A DNA stretch of 64,000 nucleotides from Patiria miniata (lineage: Eukaryota > Echinodermata > Asteroidea > Valvatida > Asterinidae): NCBI RefSeq assembly GCF_015706575.1, contig NW_024037076.1, forward strand, positions 21,146,898 to 21,210,897. Direction: 5' to 3'. Numbering within the stretch: position 1 is the first letter of the stretch; the number at the start of each line of letters is the position of its first letter. Shown here in pieces: positions 12,601 to 22,764 of this stretch. A program made the position numbers and the translations under genes. Under the pieces are notes generated by a model, which saw only the letters and a list, made by a program, of their open reading frames with translations, was not told the DNA's origin and did no database searches.

Positions 12601-15600
12601 ACTGTGCGTACGTTAATTGTTCCCGTACTTTCGTAATAGCGCCCTCTTGTGATATGGTGCATTTTGTAAGGTCAAAGTGTAAATTCTTCATGATTCCGAT
12701 GATTCGTAAACAATGAACGTGTACCAAATTTATCTCCCCAAATAAATGTAAAATTATCAGGTTTTCTAAGTCCCAAATGTTGTAGTTTCGGATCCAACAC
12801 AATCGGTAAGCCTTGTTGATTTATTCATGGTTATAATTTATCGTATTCTGAGTGATTTAGTAAGATTATTTGTAGCTTTTCAAAGTGAAGATTTATATGT
12901 TTTGGGGGTGTTTACTTACACGTACAGGGATAATGTACGCACTATGTCAAGTGAAGGCTCAAGCTCAATCGCATATATATTTGACTAATTAATCTAATGG
13001 TTTATTATGTTTTTCTGTAATTGTTAATACTAAAGTTAAGTATTGTAATTTGTGTAATTACAGTGAACCACCACCACCACCACCATAAGAACCAAATACA
13101 GCAGCAATAAAGTACTACTGCCTCGGGGTGCGTTCAGAAAGGGACCGAATACTTCGAATAAAAACACTTGTGTAGCAAATGACGTTTGCAAGGCTACAAG
13201 CTTCTTGAGGTAGAAATCATGATTTTCCTGCGCAGTTTGTACCTTGCGATTCAGCGTGCTGTGCGTGCTCACGGTACATCGTGCGGTGATCGCCATCTTT
13301 ATTTTCAGGTTGCGATTACGATGTTCATTTTTCAACGTCATCAAGTCAAATTATAACAGACTTTTGTTTACACAACAAAAATAAGATTCATCCTTCAACT
13401 TGTGTTGAATAGCATGTGGAAATTGCGGTGCCTATTTCTGTCAGACGTGCGTAGTACACACGTTTTTGTTCGAACAGGGGAATGGCCTATGTATGCTTTT
13501 CATTAACCTAATACATTGTATGGACATGTATATAATGTATGCACTTCCAAAGCCGAACCGAACTGAAGTTCAGAGAAAAAAATCGAACCGCAACCGAACC
13601 GAACTGAACTTTGAGGATCAGTTGCAGCACTAGTTTACATAAGTGTGTAAGCTGCCATCCATTGTTTTAAGTGATGTCATTGCAGTTGACCTACCAGTTC
13701 CCTTATCCCAATGGGTTGCAGTCTGGATGTCCCTGATAGGCTCAAAGAGGGCAGTCAAGATGACATTAGATAGGTCACTCCCAGAGTATCCCTCAGTATG
13801 ATCAGCAAATGCCTGTATGTCCGAGTCAGTAAGAGTCAGGTTACAAGACGTGTGGATCTTCAGGATTGCAATACGGGCCTCCCTGAAACAAAAATATGAA
13901 TCAATAATGGTAAAAGCCACTATAATATCTGTTTTGGTTTAAATATAGCCTTCTATATAATATTCACTATGGAATACTCATCAATACAAAAACAAAGTTT
14001 GTCTTTTTAGCGTAGACAACCATGTACAATGTATTGAGAAAATTGGTGACCACTTAGCATTTGTCCCCTCCTGTAAGGATTCCTAATTCCTCACAATCCC
14101 AAAATATTGCAGTCAATCAAACCCTGACCATAATTGCAATATATGAAGCATTCAATTCTTTCCAATTCACATTCACTATGTGAACTACTTTAGCACCAAA
14201 GCGGACTAGTCTAGTCACAGCCTCCTATGTTTGTCTACAGTAGTAATAGTAATGTGCACATTCAATTTACCTGGAAATTGTGGTGAAAGTTTTCATTTTA
14301 TTATAGTCATCAATGTGCAATACATGTTGTATTTTCAAACTGTATCTATTGTGTAATTCTTTGGTTTTTCAAAGAACTTGTAACTGCCGAAATCGAAAAA
14401 ATAGGATGTCGCACACATTGAAGCTCCTAAGCATTGTGTCCTGAAGTCACATATTCCCATATAAAATCTTGCCCTTTTTAGGTCATCTTACGCGACAATC
14501 CATCAGAAGGTTGCACTGTGCAAAGCAGTGATCCAGTTATCTGACCTACCTGTCTGGTAGGGGTACATAGACTCGTTTCTGGAAGCGTCGTAGGAATGCT
14601 GTATCCAGCTCCCATGGTCTATTGGTTGCACACAGTAGGAAGAGCTGCTCTGATTCCTGGCCGTTATCAGCACTCTCCATCTGCCGTAGAAGCTCCGTCT
14701 TAATGCGTCTCGTGTGCTCCTCCTCACGGGAACTACGGATGCGACAAATGCTGTCAATCTCATCAATGAAAATGACCTGCAGGGCAATAAAAGCACCACC
14801 TTTGAAAGATCAGTGATCAAAGATCATCCTAAGTTTAAAACACTTGCAAGATCCCATTTCAAGTTAGCTAGGTTTGTAAAGCATTAGGAATTTTTTTTTA
14901 CACAATTTAAAACTACTATTCCAAATGCATACGGCACCAACCTAAATTCTATGTCTGAATCCATTGCCGGTTGAATGTGTTCTAAAACTTGTGAGCCCGT
15001 CACTTGGCTGGTTTTAAACGGTTGATAAAGACCGGCGGCAGTGGCATGGCTGGTCTTAAACACTTTCCAGTGTCACATGAAATTTGGACCCCAATAGGGG
15101 GGCCTATATGAAATCCGGAGCCTTTTACCGTTGTATTGGTTGAACGTTCACAATCCTCATGTAGGCATGCGCAATACTACCAGTGAGTCAGTACATGTAT
15201 TTCATAGTCCTAAATTTACACTACACCGGCACATTTGCATTATGCCCCACATCGCGCAATATGCGCGACACGCGCGCCAATCTCCATATAAGGAGAGGGA
15301 CATACCATAATATAGCTAGAGGGGTGTTTTGAAAAACATGAAGTAAAATTGTGCTTGGCTGGTATTAAACACTATATTTAAGACCAGTTGGAGTCCGGAT
15401 GCTGATAATGACCCGAGCCAAAGGCGAGGGTAATTATCAGCATCCAGACTCCAAGCGGTCTTAAACATAGTGGTTAAAACCGGCTAAGCACACATTTATT
15501 CCCTTATTAATGAAACTGTTACTCACAGATCTTCCCTCTTGTTGAGTAGCATGCACAAAAAGCTCTTTGATCAATCTGAAAGAGAAAAGGAACTAACTAA

Positions 15601-18600
15601 TTTTAAAAGCACATAAACAGATGCAAACTCCTGAAATGACTGGCAATACAATATAATCAACTTTGAAAATGTGTCTCTTTGGTTTGGATATGAGTTGAAC
15701 TTTTGATTGTACAATTCCTTCATGAAAGATCTTTGAAAAAATTAATCTTGCATGCCTAATATCAAGAGTTAGCTTGAAATATTGAAACAGTAGGTTACAG
15801 TTATGGTTGAATGACAAAAAATTAGGAATATCCAAATACTTCCCAATTTAGTATTGGTGATGGTGAATGATATTACTAAGTAATTGCTTGAATCTGTAAC
15901 CCACAATTGTTTAAACAAGCTAGAATTGTTTCAAAGATAACTTCAACTTCCAATCTCATGTGCTGCAAATATGAGGGAACCCATGCATACTTTTCACTTT
16001 CCCCGACCCAGCTTGAGACAAGATCAGAGCTGGACACACAATAAAACGTGGAGTTGATTTCTGCTGACACAGCCTGAGCAAGACGTGACTTGCCGGTACC
16101 GGGTGGGCCGTAGAGAAGAATGCGTTTCCATGGTTTCCTGGCACCTTAAAAAGTACACACACACACACACAAACTTTAAAAATAAAGGAAGATTACTTAT
16201 TATCCAAATGGCTTGATAAAATCTTTAATTAAAGAAAGTTTGCAGGAAAGTTTGAACTTTAATCAGACTATTCTGCACTGCATGATTTTCTCTTGAAAAA
16301 TGGGTGGTTTCAAGACTTGACATTTACTGTGAATTTCTGATGATATACACATGAGAAATATGCTTTAGTGTTTGCTTTGCCTGTTGGTTAACTCAATGGT
16401 TGACATGGTCTATATATAATCCACTATAGGTCCCACCCCTCCGTAGTATACAAATATTGACTGCTTTGAGTGGTGTGGTAAAACTAGCCTACCGAGGTGA
16501 TCCATGGAGCGTTGCTTCCCAAGGCATAGCCGAGGGAAATGAATCACCTAGGGAGGCTAATTTTAGTACACAATGAGTTAAAGCAGTCAATAATTGTTTT
16601 ATAACACCTCACTTACAGATTCTGCATGATTGTAAGAGATAACTGATTAATTTAACCAAAATCCAATTAAAATGTACTTCTATTTCATGATGAAATTAGT
16701 TGACTTGTACTTTTTCAAACTACCCATTCATAAAACCCAACTTTGTATGGCGTATAGGAACAATATGCGCAACTCATATACATGTACATGTATGTCTGCA
16801 TGCCGTGCACACAGACCTATTGTTAAGTTGGTCATCATGCGTATAGTACTTTTTCAAACCAAGGCAGCTGTTGTATACGTTTTTGGCTGTGCACAAAAAG
16901 GTAGTAAAAACACGAATGCCATGTGACTCGCTCTAAGCCAATCAAGATACAGAATCTGTGGGTGATGAGGTGTTATATAATTAAGTACACCTGGTAAACT
17001 AATGACAAAATTTCAAAAGCCTCCCTAAGGATTTTTTTGCCAGTAGGCCTACCATCAACCAAATCACTGATGCCCATTGCCCCCATCAGCCTGCTTACAT
17101 GTATGACATTAAAGATACTGTTTTTGAATCTGTAGATCATTAATCTCACCTGTAAACAAATGAGGGAACTGTACAGGCATGACAATAGCCTCTCTTAAGA
17201 TCTGTTTAGCTTGTGTTAGACCAGCCACATCACTGAAGCTCACTGTTCCCTTCCTAACGATGGTATCCTCTATGGCAAGTGTCCGGCTCTGGGAATGGGT
17301 GTCTGAACTGGTGGTTCTAGCATCTGTAGCAAATGAAAAACAAAATCCCAGATGGAACTTGCAATCATAAAAAGTTCTTAAAAAAAGTCCTTTGTTTAGC
17401 CCCTTTGCACTAGTGACCCAGAAGTGGGCACTGACATTGTATGAACTCGTATTTATTCCCTTATTAATCCATAAAACCTATAGTGCTGGGCAGTTTGGAG
17501 ATGTATAGGGACTGATGGGATGGGTTAATAGGTTACAGATACAATAATAGAAATAAATGCTACGAATGGTTCTGAAACATTTAAGATTTATGCATTTATA
17601 CGTCTTGGTAATTTGGAGACTTGTGTTTCACCAATTTATCAAGACTTGCAACAGAAAAAGGATTCCCTTGAGTCCCCCCCCCAAAAAAAACCCCCAAACC
17701 CGATTCTGATTGTGACATAAATGGCAAAATAACACATAGCTTACCCAGCCCTGCAGATGAGTTTTTGTACACAGTGCTTTTGTCCATTTGGTGATTTTGT
17801 CCTCTAAAACTGAATCAACTTTTTGGCTCAGTCTATAATTGATAAATGGACTGTGTTGATGGTAGGAGGTAAGAGAGAATCATGGCTCTCAAATTTTGTG
17901 AGAATTACTGAAACGTACACTTAGTTCATATACTTCTGTACATAATTTACAAGAAATTCTCAGCTTTTGATGTCGTCACCTTTTTCATTTGCCTGCTGTT
18001 TCCTCTTGTTGCTGGTTGCTCCTCCTCCAGCATCTATTTGAGCCTTCTTAGCCCTCAGTATCTCAAGATGGTCAGTCAAGGTGATGTCTAGTTGCTGCAA
18101 GGCAGCCTGTTCAACAGTTGACGGGAACAATGCATTTTCTTTATCAATTTTTTTTCTTCAAATAAACCACTGAGGAAACTCACTAGGTGTATTACAATAC
18201 TGTTGTCAAATTTGAGTTGAACAAAGAAATTGACTGGGTTGTTGTTGGAACCTGAGACCTCGGTGCTCTACCAACTGAGCTATCCAGCCCTATATATGTT
18301 GGTGAGTCCCCAAATTGTCAATGTCTTTGTTCAAAGGGTGCTAGTGTTAGGGAACTGCCAACATAGGGATGTATGGATAGCTTGAGATCCAGAATGGTAA
18401 TCGGAGGTCGTAGGTTCAAACCTTGCTCCAGTCAATTTCTTTGTGCATCTTTGAAAACAATTCTTTCTTTTTTTAAATTGGAAACTTTAAAACTGAGATA
18501 TAAATGGGGGGGGGGGGGGGGGGGACAAAAGCAGAACAAAAAAAATAACACATCATTGTGCAGCATATAGCACAACACAGAACAACACAGCACATTGAAA

Positions 18601-19674
18601 CACAATTCTGTGTAGCACACCAACAGAAATCAGCGCAGCATCCAGACCTGTCTAACTGTGTTTGTGTCCATCTCCTTGGCTCTTCCTACCAACAGTCTAC
18701 AGTTCTCACAGCTGCTGATAAGATGCTGCAAGTCCACATTACTGGTCTTCTGGCACTCCTCGGCTGCAGATGCCAACCTTGTAAGAAATGCATCAGAAAT
18801 TCAGTCAGGCAAAGAGACAAAACAGACTTACCCTTGCAGTAAGATTTACCAAATCAGAAGAAATGGCATATTTTTTCTAAGATTTCTTGCACTACCATCA
18901 TCAGTACAGTCAAATTAATGTGCCAGGGCCAGAGGGGCCCAGAGATAGATTTAAGATGGTAAAAGGGTGTAATTTATAAATGGTTGTGAACGTGAATGGA
19001 AAACGGTTCTTGGTTGAAAGGGTATCATTTGACCTGGGCCTAATGTCTTAGCTCTGCTAACCACAAAATCCTTCGCTAATATCAATGACATCCAATCTTT
19101 CTGCTGTGTTAACCCTGTAATGTAAGCACAAAATCTAAAAACACTATTCAATAGCAGTAACTGTAAGTGTGGAATTTTCCAAGTAATCAGGACTATTTGC
19201 TGATGGCAAGCAGAACCATGGATTTTGGGCTCTGCCTTGTTCAAGGCCTTTCAAAGAACATAATGACCATTATGGATGAAAACTCTCATTGACAATGGAC
19301 CGATTCCAGTAAGCCCCTCCCACTGCGCACGTGACAAATTAACACGTGCTCCTCTCCAATGCCACACTGCATTTTCCTGCCGCGCGCATCATACGCGCGT
19401 GCACGCATGTCGGACTTTTGTGCACGCATGTCGGACATAAATCACGACTGTGATTGGTCAGAATACCATGGGGCGGTGCTTACTGGATCGGTCCATTCTG
19501 TGGGGTGGGAGATTCGAATGTTGTCCTTTGGATTAAGTATAAAAGGAAAACAATTTCCTGAATAGCAAACATAGATTGTTGCATTCTATCTTAAGTACTG
19601 AGTGATTAATTCTTATTTATTTCTAATGCCGACTAGGCTGCTCACCATGTTGCTGCTTCTTTGAATGAGGACAT
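3610..19674 (-). CDS. VPS4-like AAA ATPase, nine exons, 426 residues
   Basis: VPS4 family ATPases disassemble ESCRT-III filaments on endosomes and at membrane abscission sites. Coding exons on the minus strand, 5' to 3', are 19674-19646, 18777-18648, 18106-17980, 17323-17150, 16144-15991, 15575-15527, 14776-14550, 13882-13695 and 3812-3610. Every junction is GT-AG, phases agree throughout, and the total is 1281 nt (426 residues; VPS4 is usually about 440). Visible motifs are Walker A GPPGTGKS (166-173), [15 protein letters not shown], Walker B VIFIDEID (222-229), sensor-like CATN, RRF arginine-finger region, [13 protein letters not shown], and a VPS4-specific C-terminus from the beta-domain region to FGQTG. 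Residues 1-53 look like a shortened MIT domain ([17 protein letters not shown]). Sequence divergence is high, so this may be a paralogue rather than the main VPS4. Exons 1-3 are less certain than the ATPase exons. The last intron (9.9 kb) carries the BEL element. Confidence 0.85.
4070..4509. mobile_element. hAT-type MITE with 8-bp target duplication
   Basis: The element begins TAGAGCTGTGCA and ends with the inverted counterpart CACACGGCCCTA. It is flanked by the exact 8-bp duplication GTATTGAC (4062-4069 and 4510-4517). The interior repeats GGGTACCCG-like blocks near both ends and encodes no protein. Eight-bp duplications and short inverted ends of this kind are typical of the hAT superfamily. 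It lies in the last intron of the VPS4-like gene. Confidence 0.8.
6517..7235 (+). repeat. 5' LTR of the BEL/Pao element
   Basis: This 719-bp direct repeat pairs with 12480-13198 without any length difference. It begins TGTAGCGGCAAG and ends GGCTACA. A CACCACCACCACCACCAC run and an AATAAA (about 7142) near its 3' part fit an R/U5 polyadenylation region. That assignment is an inference. Confidence 0.93.
7223..12259 (+). CDS. BEL/Pao Gag-Pol open frame
   Basis: One open frame of about 1,680 codons holds, in order: a Pao-type gag region (DUF1759-like), two cysteine-histidine knuckles (the second [14 protein letters not shown]), an A17-like aspartic protease with LLDGGSDTS, a reverse transcriptase with FYVDDCLVS, an RNase H-like part with [15 protein letters not shown], an H2C2 integrase zinc domain, the integrase core ([17 protein letters not shown]) and the C-terminal DUF5641-like domain found in BEL elements. 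The YVDD form and the fused gag-pol layout place it in BEL/Pao rather than Gypsy. Confidence 0.92.
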   Translation: MQGYIKVHDFDVNIASKVSEDRVKLTYLIQFCRGKARESIENCVLMEEKAGYKLAKEILRDQFGQPHVITQSLINKVTDRQPISPNDGAGLWELARQMRKCQVTLSQIGYSADMNSSDRLLKVQRLLPIHLQSEWAKRAQIMIQGNMEPNFSHLTDFIEQKAKIASNMFGQNIGTNIRADKTSHPSFKSKPAKVTTLATQGSNAVGETTNGRGRPQRGNYVPKCRCCSQSHTLKECREFQQRSYDDRLKFVRSNKLCDNCFRPGHMAKGCMLKSTCEVSSCTWRHHTLLHPPHRDDRGSKGEGANYPSSSSASGAGDKNQSHTTSKPESRQHGSVNATAASMNRVCLRVVPVRVQGKDKEVQTWALLDGGSDTSLCDRRLLDQLGLQGIERNITLATVNDEHSEKTGVEVSLTVKDLEGRQSVDLPKVWTVDKLPITDRSFPREEDVSQWPHLQGINFPMISERQVMLLIGGDTPEVFWVLEERRGKRKEPYAVRSLLGWTLLGPTATTEKQFSFNVNHVLLEDDLLLRTVEKFWETDFGGKMADGEVADSVEDKRARTIMTETVTKVDGHYQVGLPWRYQSRCLPDNRPLAESRLQSLKRRFQRDPSLYEKYKKTLDVYFMKGYAREISSSSPQGVRPETTTDEQIAKGVETAITGQTVWYLPHHPVLHPQKPGKLRVVYDCAAKYKGVSLNDQLLQGPDFANNLVGVLTRFREEPVALVADVEAMFHQVKVPDNDSDALRFLWWPNGDYSKEPTDHKMLVHLFGATSSPSCAGFCLRKTAEDNRENFDKETVTTVLENFYVDDCLVSTKTESEAIRLASQLIQLLAKGGFRLTKWVCNSRDVLVTIPAEERAPSVVKLDFDHLPVERTLGVRWDVEADKFGFEAAVKCKPATRRGILSTVSSLYDPLGFLAPFILPVKILLQDLCRQGRGWDEKVEECEMMRWKRWLDDLPRLTCVTIDRCLQPREFSDIVAFQLHHFSDASERGYAAVSYLRVVDVHGKIHCAFVMGKARLCPVKQVTIPRLELSAAFLAVRLNQLIQREIRLPIMETVYWTDSTSVLQYIQNESRRFHTFVANRVSRIQSGSDPSQWRYVDTASNPADDGSRGLTADAMIKNQRWLNGPDFLLKEEQHWPLPPVVIKGPYPDVLPDTLPSDPEVKKVVQSYSIVEKDCVQEFLSRYSSWSQMKRGVAWLLRYRDYLYARAKGRRDASEFCCRRLSLSELQRAEREVVKYTQRQSFRKEIAVLEAHADDDRITTKKSKKVPNALHKLSPILVDGILRVGGRLENAPIQHDIKHPIILPSDHQVTRLLIEHHHLKVGHSGAGMTWTSLRERFWILKGGSTVRRVIGKCFRCKKRNAPLCQQLMGELPADRVTPEKPPFTYVGVDYFGPLYVKQGRSHVKRYGCVFTCLTMRAIHIEIAHSLDTDAFINALRRFISRRGTPEKIRSDNGTNFTGGERELRESIASLNEQKIRDYLHQRGIEWQFNPPTASHMGGVWERMIRSIRKILKNLLQEQVVCDEVLLTVMAEVEAILNARPLTQLSLDPRDDEPLTPNHLLLMRPSSNAPPGVFVKEDGYGRRRWRQAQFLADQFWRRWKREYLPLLQQRQKWTQPRRDLEVNDLVLVAADNEPRGQWPLGRVMQVYPDREGRVRQVEVRVGTKYLRRPIAKLCFLERANSM
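12480..13198 (+). repeat. 3' LTR of the BEL/Pao element
   Basis: This is the exact-length counterpart of the 5' LTR, with about one difference in 719 bp. It is followed directly by the target duplication AGCTT. The near identity dates the insertion as recent on any plausible neutral rate. Confidence 0.93.
14990..15500. repeat. Dispersed hairpin repeat in a VPS4-like intron
   Basis: The core is a hairpin in which GGATGCTGATAATGACCC (about 15397) and its reverse complement near 15440 flank a short loop. Outer parts carry GGCTGGT(C/T)TTAAAC motifs in both orientations. The same pattern recurs at 57671-58928, and related flank sequence (GGTGTCAcATGAAA, CGGCACGTG) is seen near 21905-22085 and 22785-22890. 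It is a non-coding interspersed family, probably a foldback DNA element. Confidence 0.5.
16595..16982. repeat. Inverted-repeat element in a VPS4-like intron
   Basis: ATAACACCTCACTTACAGAT (about 16600) is matched by a reverse-complement copy around 16950-16977 (CAGAATCTGTGGGTGATGAG then GTGTTAT). The interior repeats a GTACTTTTTCAAAC motif (about 16710 and 16847). Just upstream (16430-16560) lies another imperfect inverted pair built on AGCCTACCGAGGTGAT. No protein is encoded. Confidence 0.45.
18235..18440. repeat. tRNA-like SINE relic, inverted pair
   Basis: On the minus strand GATAGCTCAGTTGGTAGAGC resembles a tRNA A-box region and is followed closely by GGTTCC. On the plus strand, 18375-18425 reads GGTAATCGGAGGTCGTAGG then TTCAAACC, resembling the 3' half of the same tRNA with its B box. 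The two halves look like a rearranged tRNA-derived SINE in an intron of the VPS4-like gene. It cannot fold as a functional tRNA. Confidence 0.5.
18507..18524. repeat. Poly-G tract
   Basis: A run of about 18 guanines sits in the intron between exons 2 and 3 of the VPS4-like gene. Similar G or C runs occur at 41527-41540, 46301-46318, 46489-46502 and inside two hAT-type MITEs, so such tracts are common here. Confidence 0.7.
19296..19495. repeat. Short inverted-repeat MITE in intron 1 of the VPS4-like gene
   Basis: TGGACCGATTCCAGTAAGC at the left end is matched by GCTTACTGGATCGGTCCA at the right end. Between them are CACGTG and GCGCGC-rich sequences. The length is 200 bp, there is no coding potential, and the superfamily was not determined. 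Confidence 0.6.
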
Positions 19675-21118
19675 TTACATGTAGAATATCCATGTAAAAA
19701 GTGTAGCAAGGTTTGCAGAACATGAATTGAAAACAAAGAATAGAAACATCATTAGTACAGTGTATGTTTTGACCATCTTTCTAAATAATATAATTTTGTG
19801 AGAAATACATTTTAGAGTCCAAAAAGGGCACAATGCGGAAAAAAGTTTTGGTACGGAGAAACGTTTGATTCAGTATTACCCTTTTGAAAAAAATGCCATG
19901 CCATACCAAGCAATTCCATGTGTCACTAGTGGAGGATACTGGGTGTTTTTTTTTTGTAAGGAATATTGTTTGTTGTAGGTGAAACAACAATAAGTGCCAT
20001 GTATTGTCGGATGGTGTCCAGTCCAGTCTGCACTGAACAGTGCCTTTATGCGTCCAATGATGCCCAACATGGCCGCTAGAGCAAAAGTTTTATGTCAAAT
20101 TTCACAGTAAGTGAAATTTTATCAAGCTCTAAAAATTCCCGTTCATAAATCCTGAATTTACCTAGCTGTTACAAAGGTAACAGAGACATTTTATTTTGGT
20201 GCGATATGAATCCTTTTAAAATAATGAAATCCTTTTAAAATGCACCCAAAAACATTTTGTTTAAATATTTTCTGACGAAGTTGTAGTTGGGTATATATGA
20301 GTTGAGATAATAACGGTTCATCAGAATTTGTCAACTGTAAAGAAATTCTTTACGTTAACTTGGGATTTTCCAAGATTTTTTTCAAGCATGGATAGTTCAA
20401 GCGTGCCACGTTAGGGAACACTCGGCCGATTTAGTGCCCTAAATCCGGAGGCCGCCGTTTTTGAATTTCGGCCTTAATTTCATGAAACTGACATTGTTCA
20501 CAAAGGTTCAACAGCCTGGCGTATCTTCCAGCAATAAACAACATCTTTAATTAAGGTAACCATGATATGAAGCTGTGCTGTGCAAATAGCTTTAGGGCAA
20601 CATCTGTATCCTTCCTGCTCCAGTATATTTGCCTCAAATGGGGAGGAAAGCATATATTTAAAGTATAAATAATTGAACTGAGAGTAGACCGGGCTAAATA
20701 AAACAGGTTCGGCCTAGGTCAGGACCTAGCCCACCATGCCACATAACACAGCCATAGCTTTGAAAGGTTACATTTGTAATAAACTTTGTTATGATGGCCT
20801 TTCAACCGTATAGGCCTAGCCTAGGCTCAGTCAAAGCCTTAGCTTTTTGTTTTAAACCTAACGTTAGGCCTATAACCAGTGCTAACGTCGCTTGGCTCGG
20901 TGTAAACAGTGAGTTGTCTTACTATTAAGACAAGTCACTGTTTGCACTAAGAGTAGACTCTTAGGCTTAGCCCAGGTTGGACGAAGTCTTCATTGCATTA
21001 CGATCGACTGTACGTAGGGAGGAAAGGGAGTCCGCCTGGGCTAAGTAGAATAGTTTAAGTCCTCCACGTCCACGGGCAATGACGGGTCTAGTCTTAGCCT
21101 TGAACCTGGGGCGGATTG
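19675..21118. other. Upstream region of the VPS4-like gene, no other gene seen
   Basis: This stretch should contain the promoter and 5' UTR of the VPS4-like gene. An in-frame stop lies one codon upstream of the proposed start. A second minus-strand ATG (about 20069, GCGGCCATG context) opens a frame of 64 codons that matches nothing I know, and might be an alternative first exon or UTR. The part at 20690-21120 is rich in TAGGCCTA motifs. Confidence 0.4.
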
Positions 21119-21731
21119 CAATAACGCGGTCTAAGTCGGCTGGCTAAACCAGTCCGATTTTAGCCTGCTATTGCTCTTAGACGGTCTTGGTTAAGACACC
21201 AAACTTAGCCCATTGCAATAAGCTGGTCTTTACTAAGCCCGCTTAGAGTAATGATTCACAAACAAACATTCCATGTTTACGGGCGAATACTGGAGAGACT
21301 GCACATTTTTTTTTGTTAGGTTTGTGTGATTCATATCATGGGAAATCAAATGTCAATTCCGAAATTTTATGTTGAGAAAATTGTATTTGCAGTACAACTC
21401 AGTGTCATTACATTTTTCCAGAAGATCCCTTCTATCCCAGAGAATTTTCTCTCCAAGCAGTGTTCTGCTTTTTTAAGATTTAATCATCAAACACTCATCA
21501 ACTGCGAAAAAATATTTTGGGAAAGAATAATTCATTACACCAGTCAATTCCAAAAATCCAAACAATAGACCGTTTTAAGCCAGCCCAACCCAGGCTAACT
21601 ATTTTAAGACTTAATACTTAGACCGTGTCATTGCAATGGTCTTACTTATAGACTGACTGACAGCCAGAGCTTAGTTTTAGAGCGTCTAATGCGCATAGAC
21701 AGCTTTAAGACCGGTTATTGCAATCCGCCCC
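21119..21731. mobile_element. Inverted-repeat DNA element, possibly Harbinger-type MITE
   Basis: The left end GGGGCGGATTGCAATAAC is the reverse complement of the right end, and the match continues imperfectly for about 28 bp. Sub-terminal zones carry many GACCG and TTAAGAC motifs in both orientations. The interior (21300-21560) is unique sequence with one 80-codon frame of no known type. GGGGC-type ends are seen in Harbinger MITEs, but I could not find a convincing 3-bp target duplication. Confidence 0.55.
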
Positions 21732-22096
21732 TGAAGTCTCTACGCGTTTGGTGTAGGAGTGGTCTAAAATCACATTGAAATGAATGAAATTAGGCCAAAT
21801 GATACCTTGATATTGCTGAAGGAGGCTCATTTTCTGTACATGTAAACGTTTAATACCATATGGATGTCCGACCGGATGCAGACGAAAAATAATGCGATTT
21901 GTCGTCCCGGTGTCATATGAAAATTGGACTCGTATCAAAATCGGACTCTTTTTCCCTTTTATTGGTTAAACCCTCACACGTGACCGGTCCCTCTCCTAAT
22001 TATCTATGCATGAGCATGCGCAATACCATCAAAGAGTCCGTATTTCATAAAACCTAAATTCATGCTACACCGGCACGTGCACGGTACGGCTTAGCC

Positions 22097-22764
22097 CAAC
22101 CTCGTCCCCAGTGCTTACTTTATTTCCAACCGCGTTTCCAATAGTAAACCCTGGATAGGAAACTTTCTTCCTGTATCCTGATTGGATACCGCAATTGGCT
22201 AGTAATGGATTTTTATCGCGTTCTTGGTGCTATTATTCAAAACGTGCAGTACGTGTTTTCGCGATCATTCGTCCACGCCTTCTCGAAAATACTAATTTCC
22301 TTTCCAATTTGCTCATATTAATATGAAATATGATACTGCATTTTGTCTCGATAAGATCGTAACAGTTTGATTTCAAAAATCGTGTTTTCGTAACTCACGC
22401 CGTGCTCGCGCTGCTTCGAATTGACTCCGTTTTTACCCCAGACACCGCATACAAAAACAAACGCTAATGTGTAACGCATATCCAGGCACCAGACTGTTCC
22501 TCATTTGCATACGTGTGCAAAAATCTTGCACATACAAATGATCCAATAGACCGCTTGCAGACGCGTTCGATAATCGACGCGCGAAGGCGCCGGACGCCAT
22601 GTTGTGGGACAGGCGTATATCAATTCACGCACATTTTGTCCCATAACATGGTGTCGCTCACCTTAGCGCGTCAATTATCGAACGCGTCTGCAAGCGGTCT
22701 ATACTAGGGTGAGAGAGCAGGTAGTGGTGGGCGCGTACTGCTCGACACCCTGGGGACGAGGTTG
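22097..22764 (+). mobile_element. Mutator-like MITE, copy A, with a nested MITE
   Basis: Ends are CAACCTCGTCCCCAG and its reverse complement CTGGGGACGAGGTTG. The flanks GGCTTAGCC (22088-22096) and GGCCTAGCC (22765-22773) are a 9-bp target duplication with one mismatch. Three more copies lie in the window (33313-33828, 47379-47889 inverted, and truncated 53288-53540). A 9-10 bp duplication points to the Mutator superfamily. The element is non-coding. Copy A is longer because a 153-bp hairpin element is inserted at 22548-22700. Confidence 0.8.
22548..22700. mobile_element. Hairpin MITE nested in Mutator-like copy A
   Basis: AGACCGCTTGCAGACGCGTT at the left is matched exactly, as reverse complement, at the right. 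Comparison with the empty site in copy B (CCAATACCAGGG at about 33762) defines the insertion and a 2-bp duplication (AT, although the exact phasing with TA is ambiguous). It is non-coding, 153 bp. Confidence 0.8.

Larger units (their letters stand above)
6517..13198 (+). mobile_element. BEL/Pao LTR retrotransposon, recent
   Basis: Two 719-bp direct LTRs (TG...CA ends) enclose one long plus-strand frame with BEL/Pao domains. The 5-bp duplication AGCTT flanks it (6512-6516 and 13199-13203), as expected of this family. The LTRs differ at about one site, so insertion was very recent. The copy appears to be incomplete, with about one break. It sits in the last intron of the VPS4-like gene, in the opposite transcriptional orientation. 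Confidence 0.93.

Noticed and set aside
18236-18300. Possible tRNA gene on the minus strand
   Set aside because: The A-box region is good, but the anticodon arm is missing before the B-box-like word.
19876-20070. Minus-strand 64-codon frame as first exon of the VPS4-like gene
   Set aside because: It resembles no MIT domain, whereas the 29-nt exon at 19646-19674 joins exon 2 in the right phase and gives an MIT-like helix; kept only as a possible alternative.
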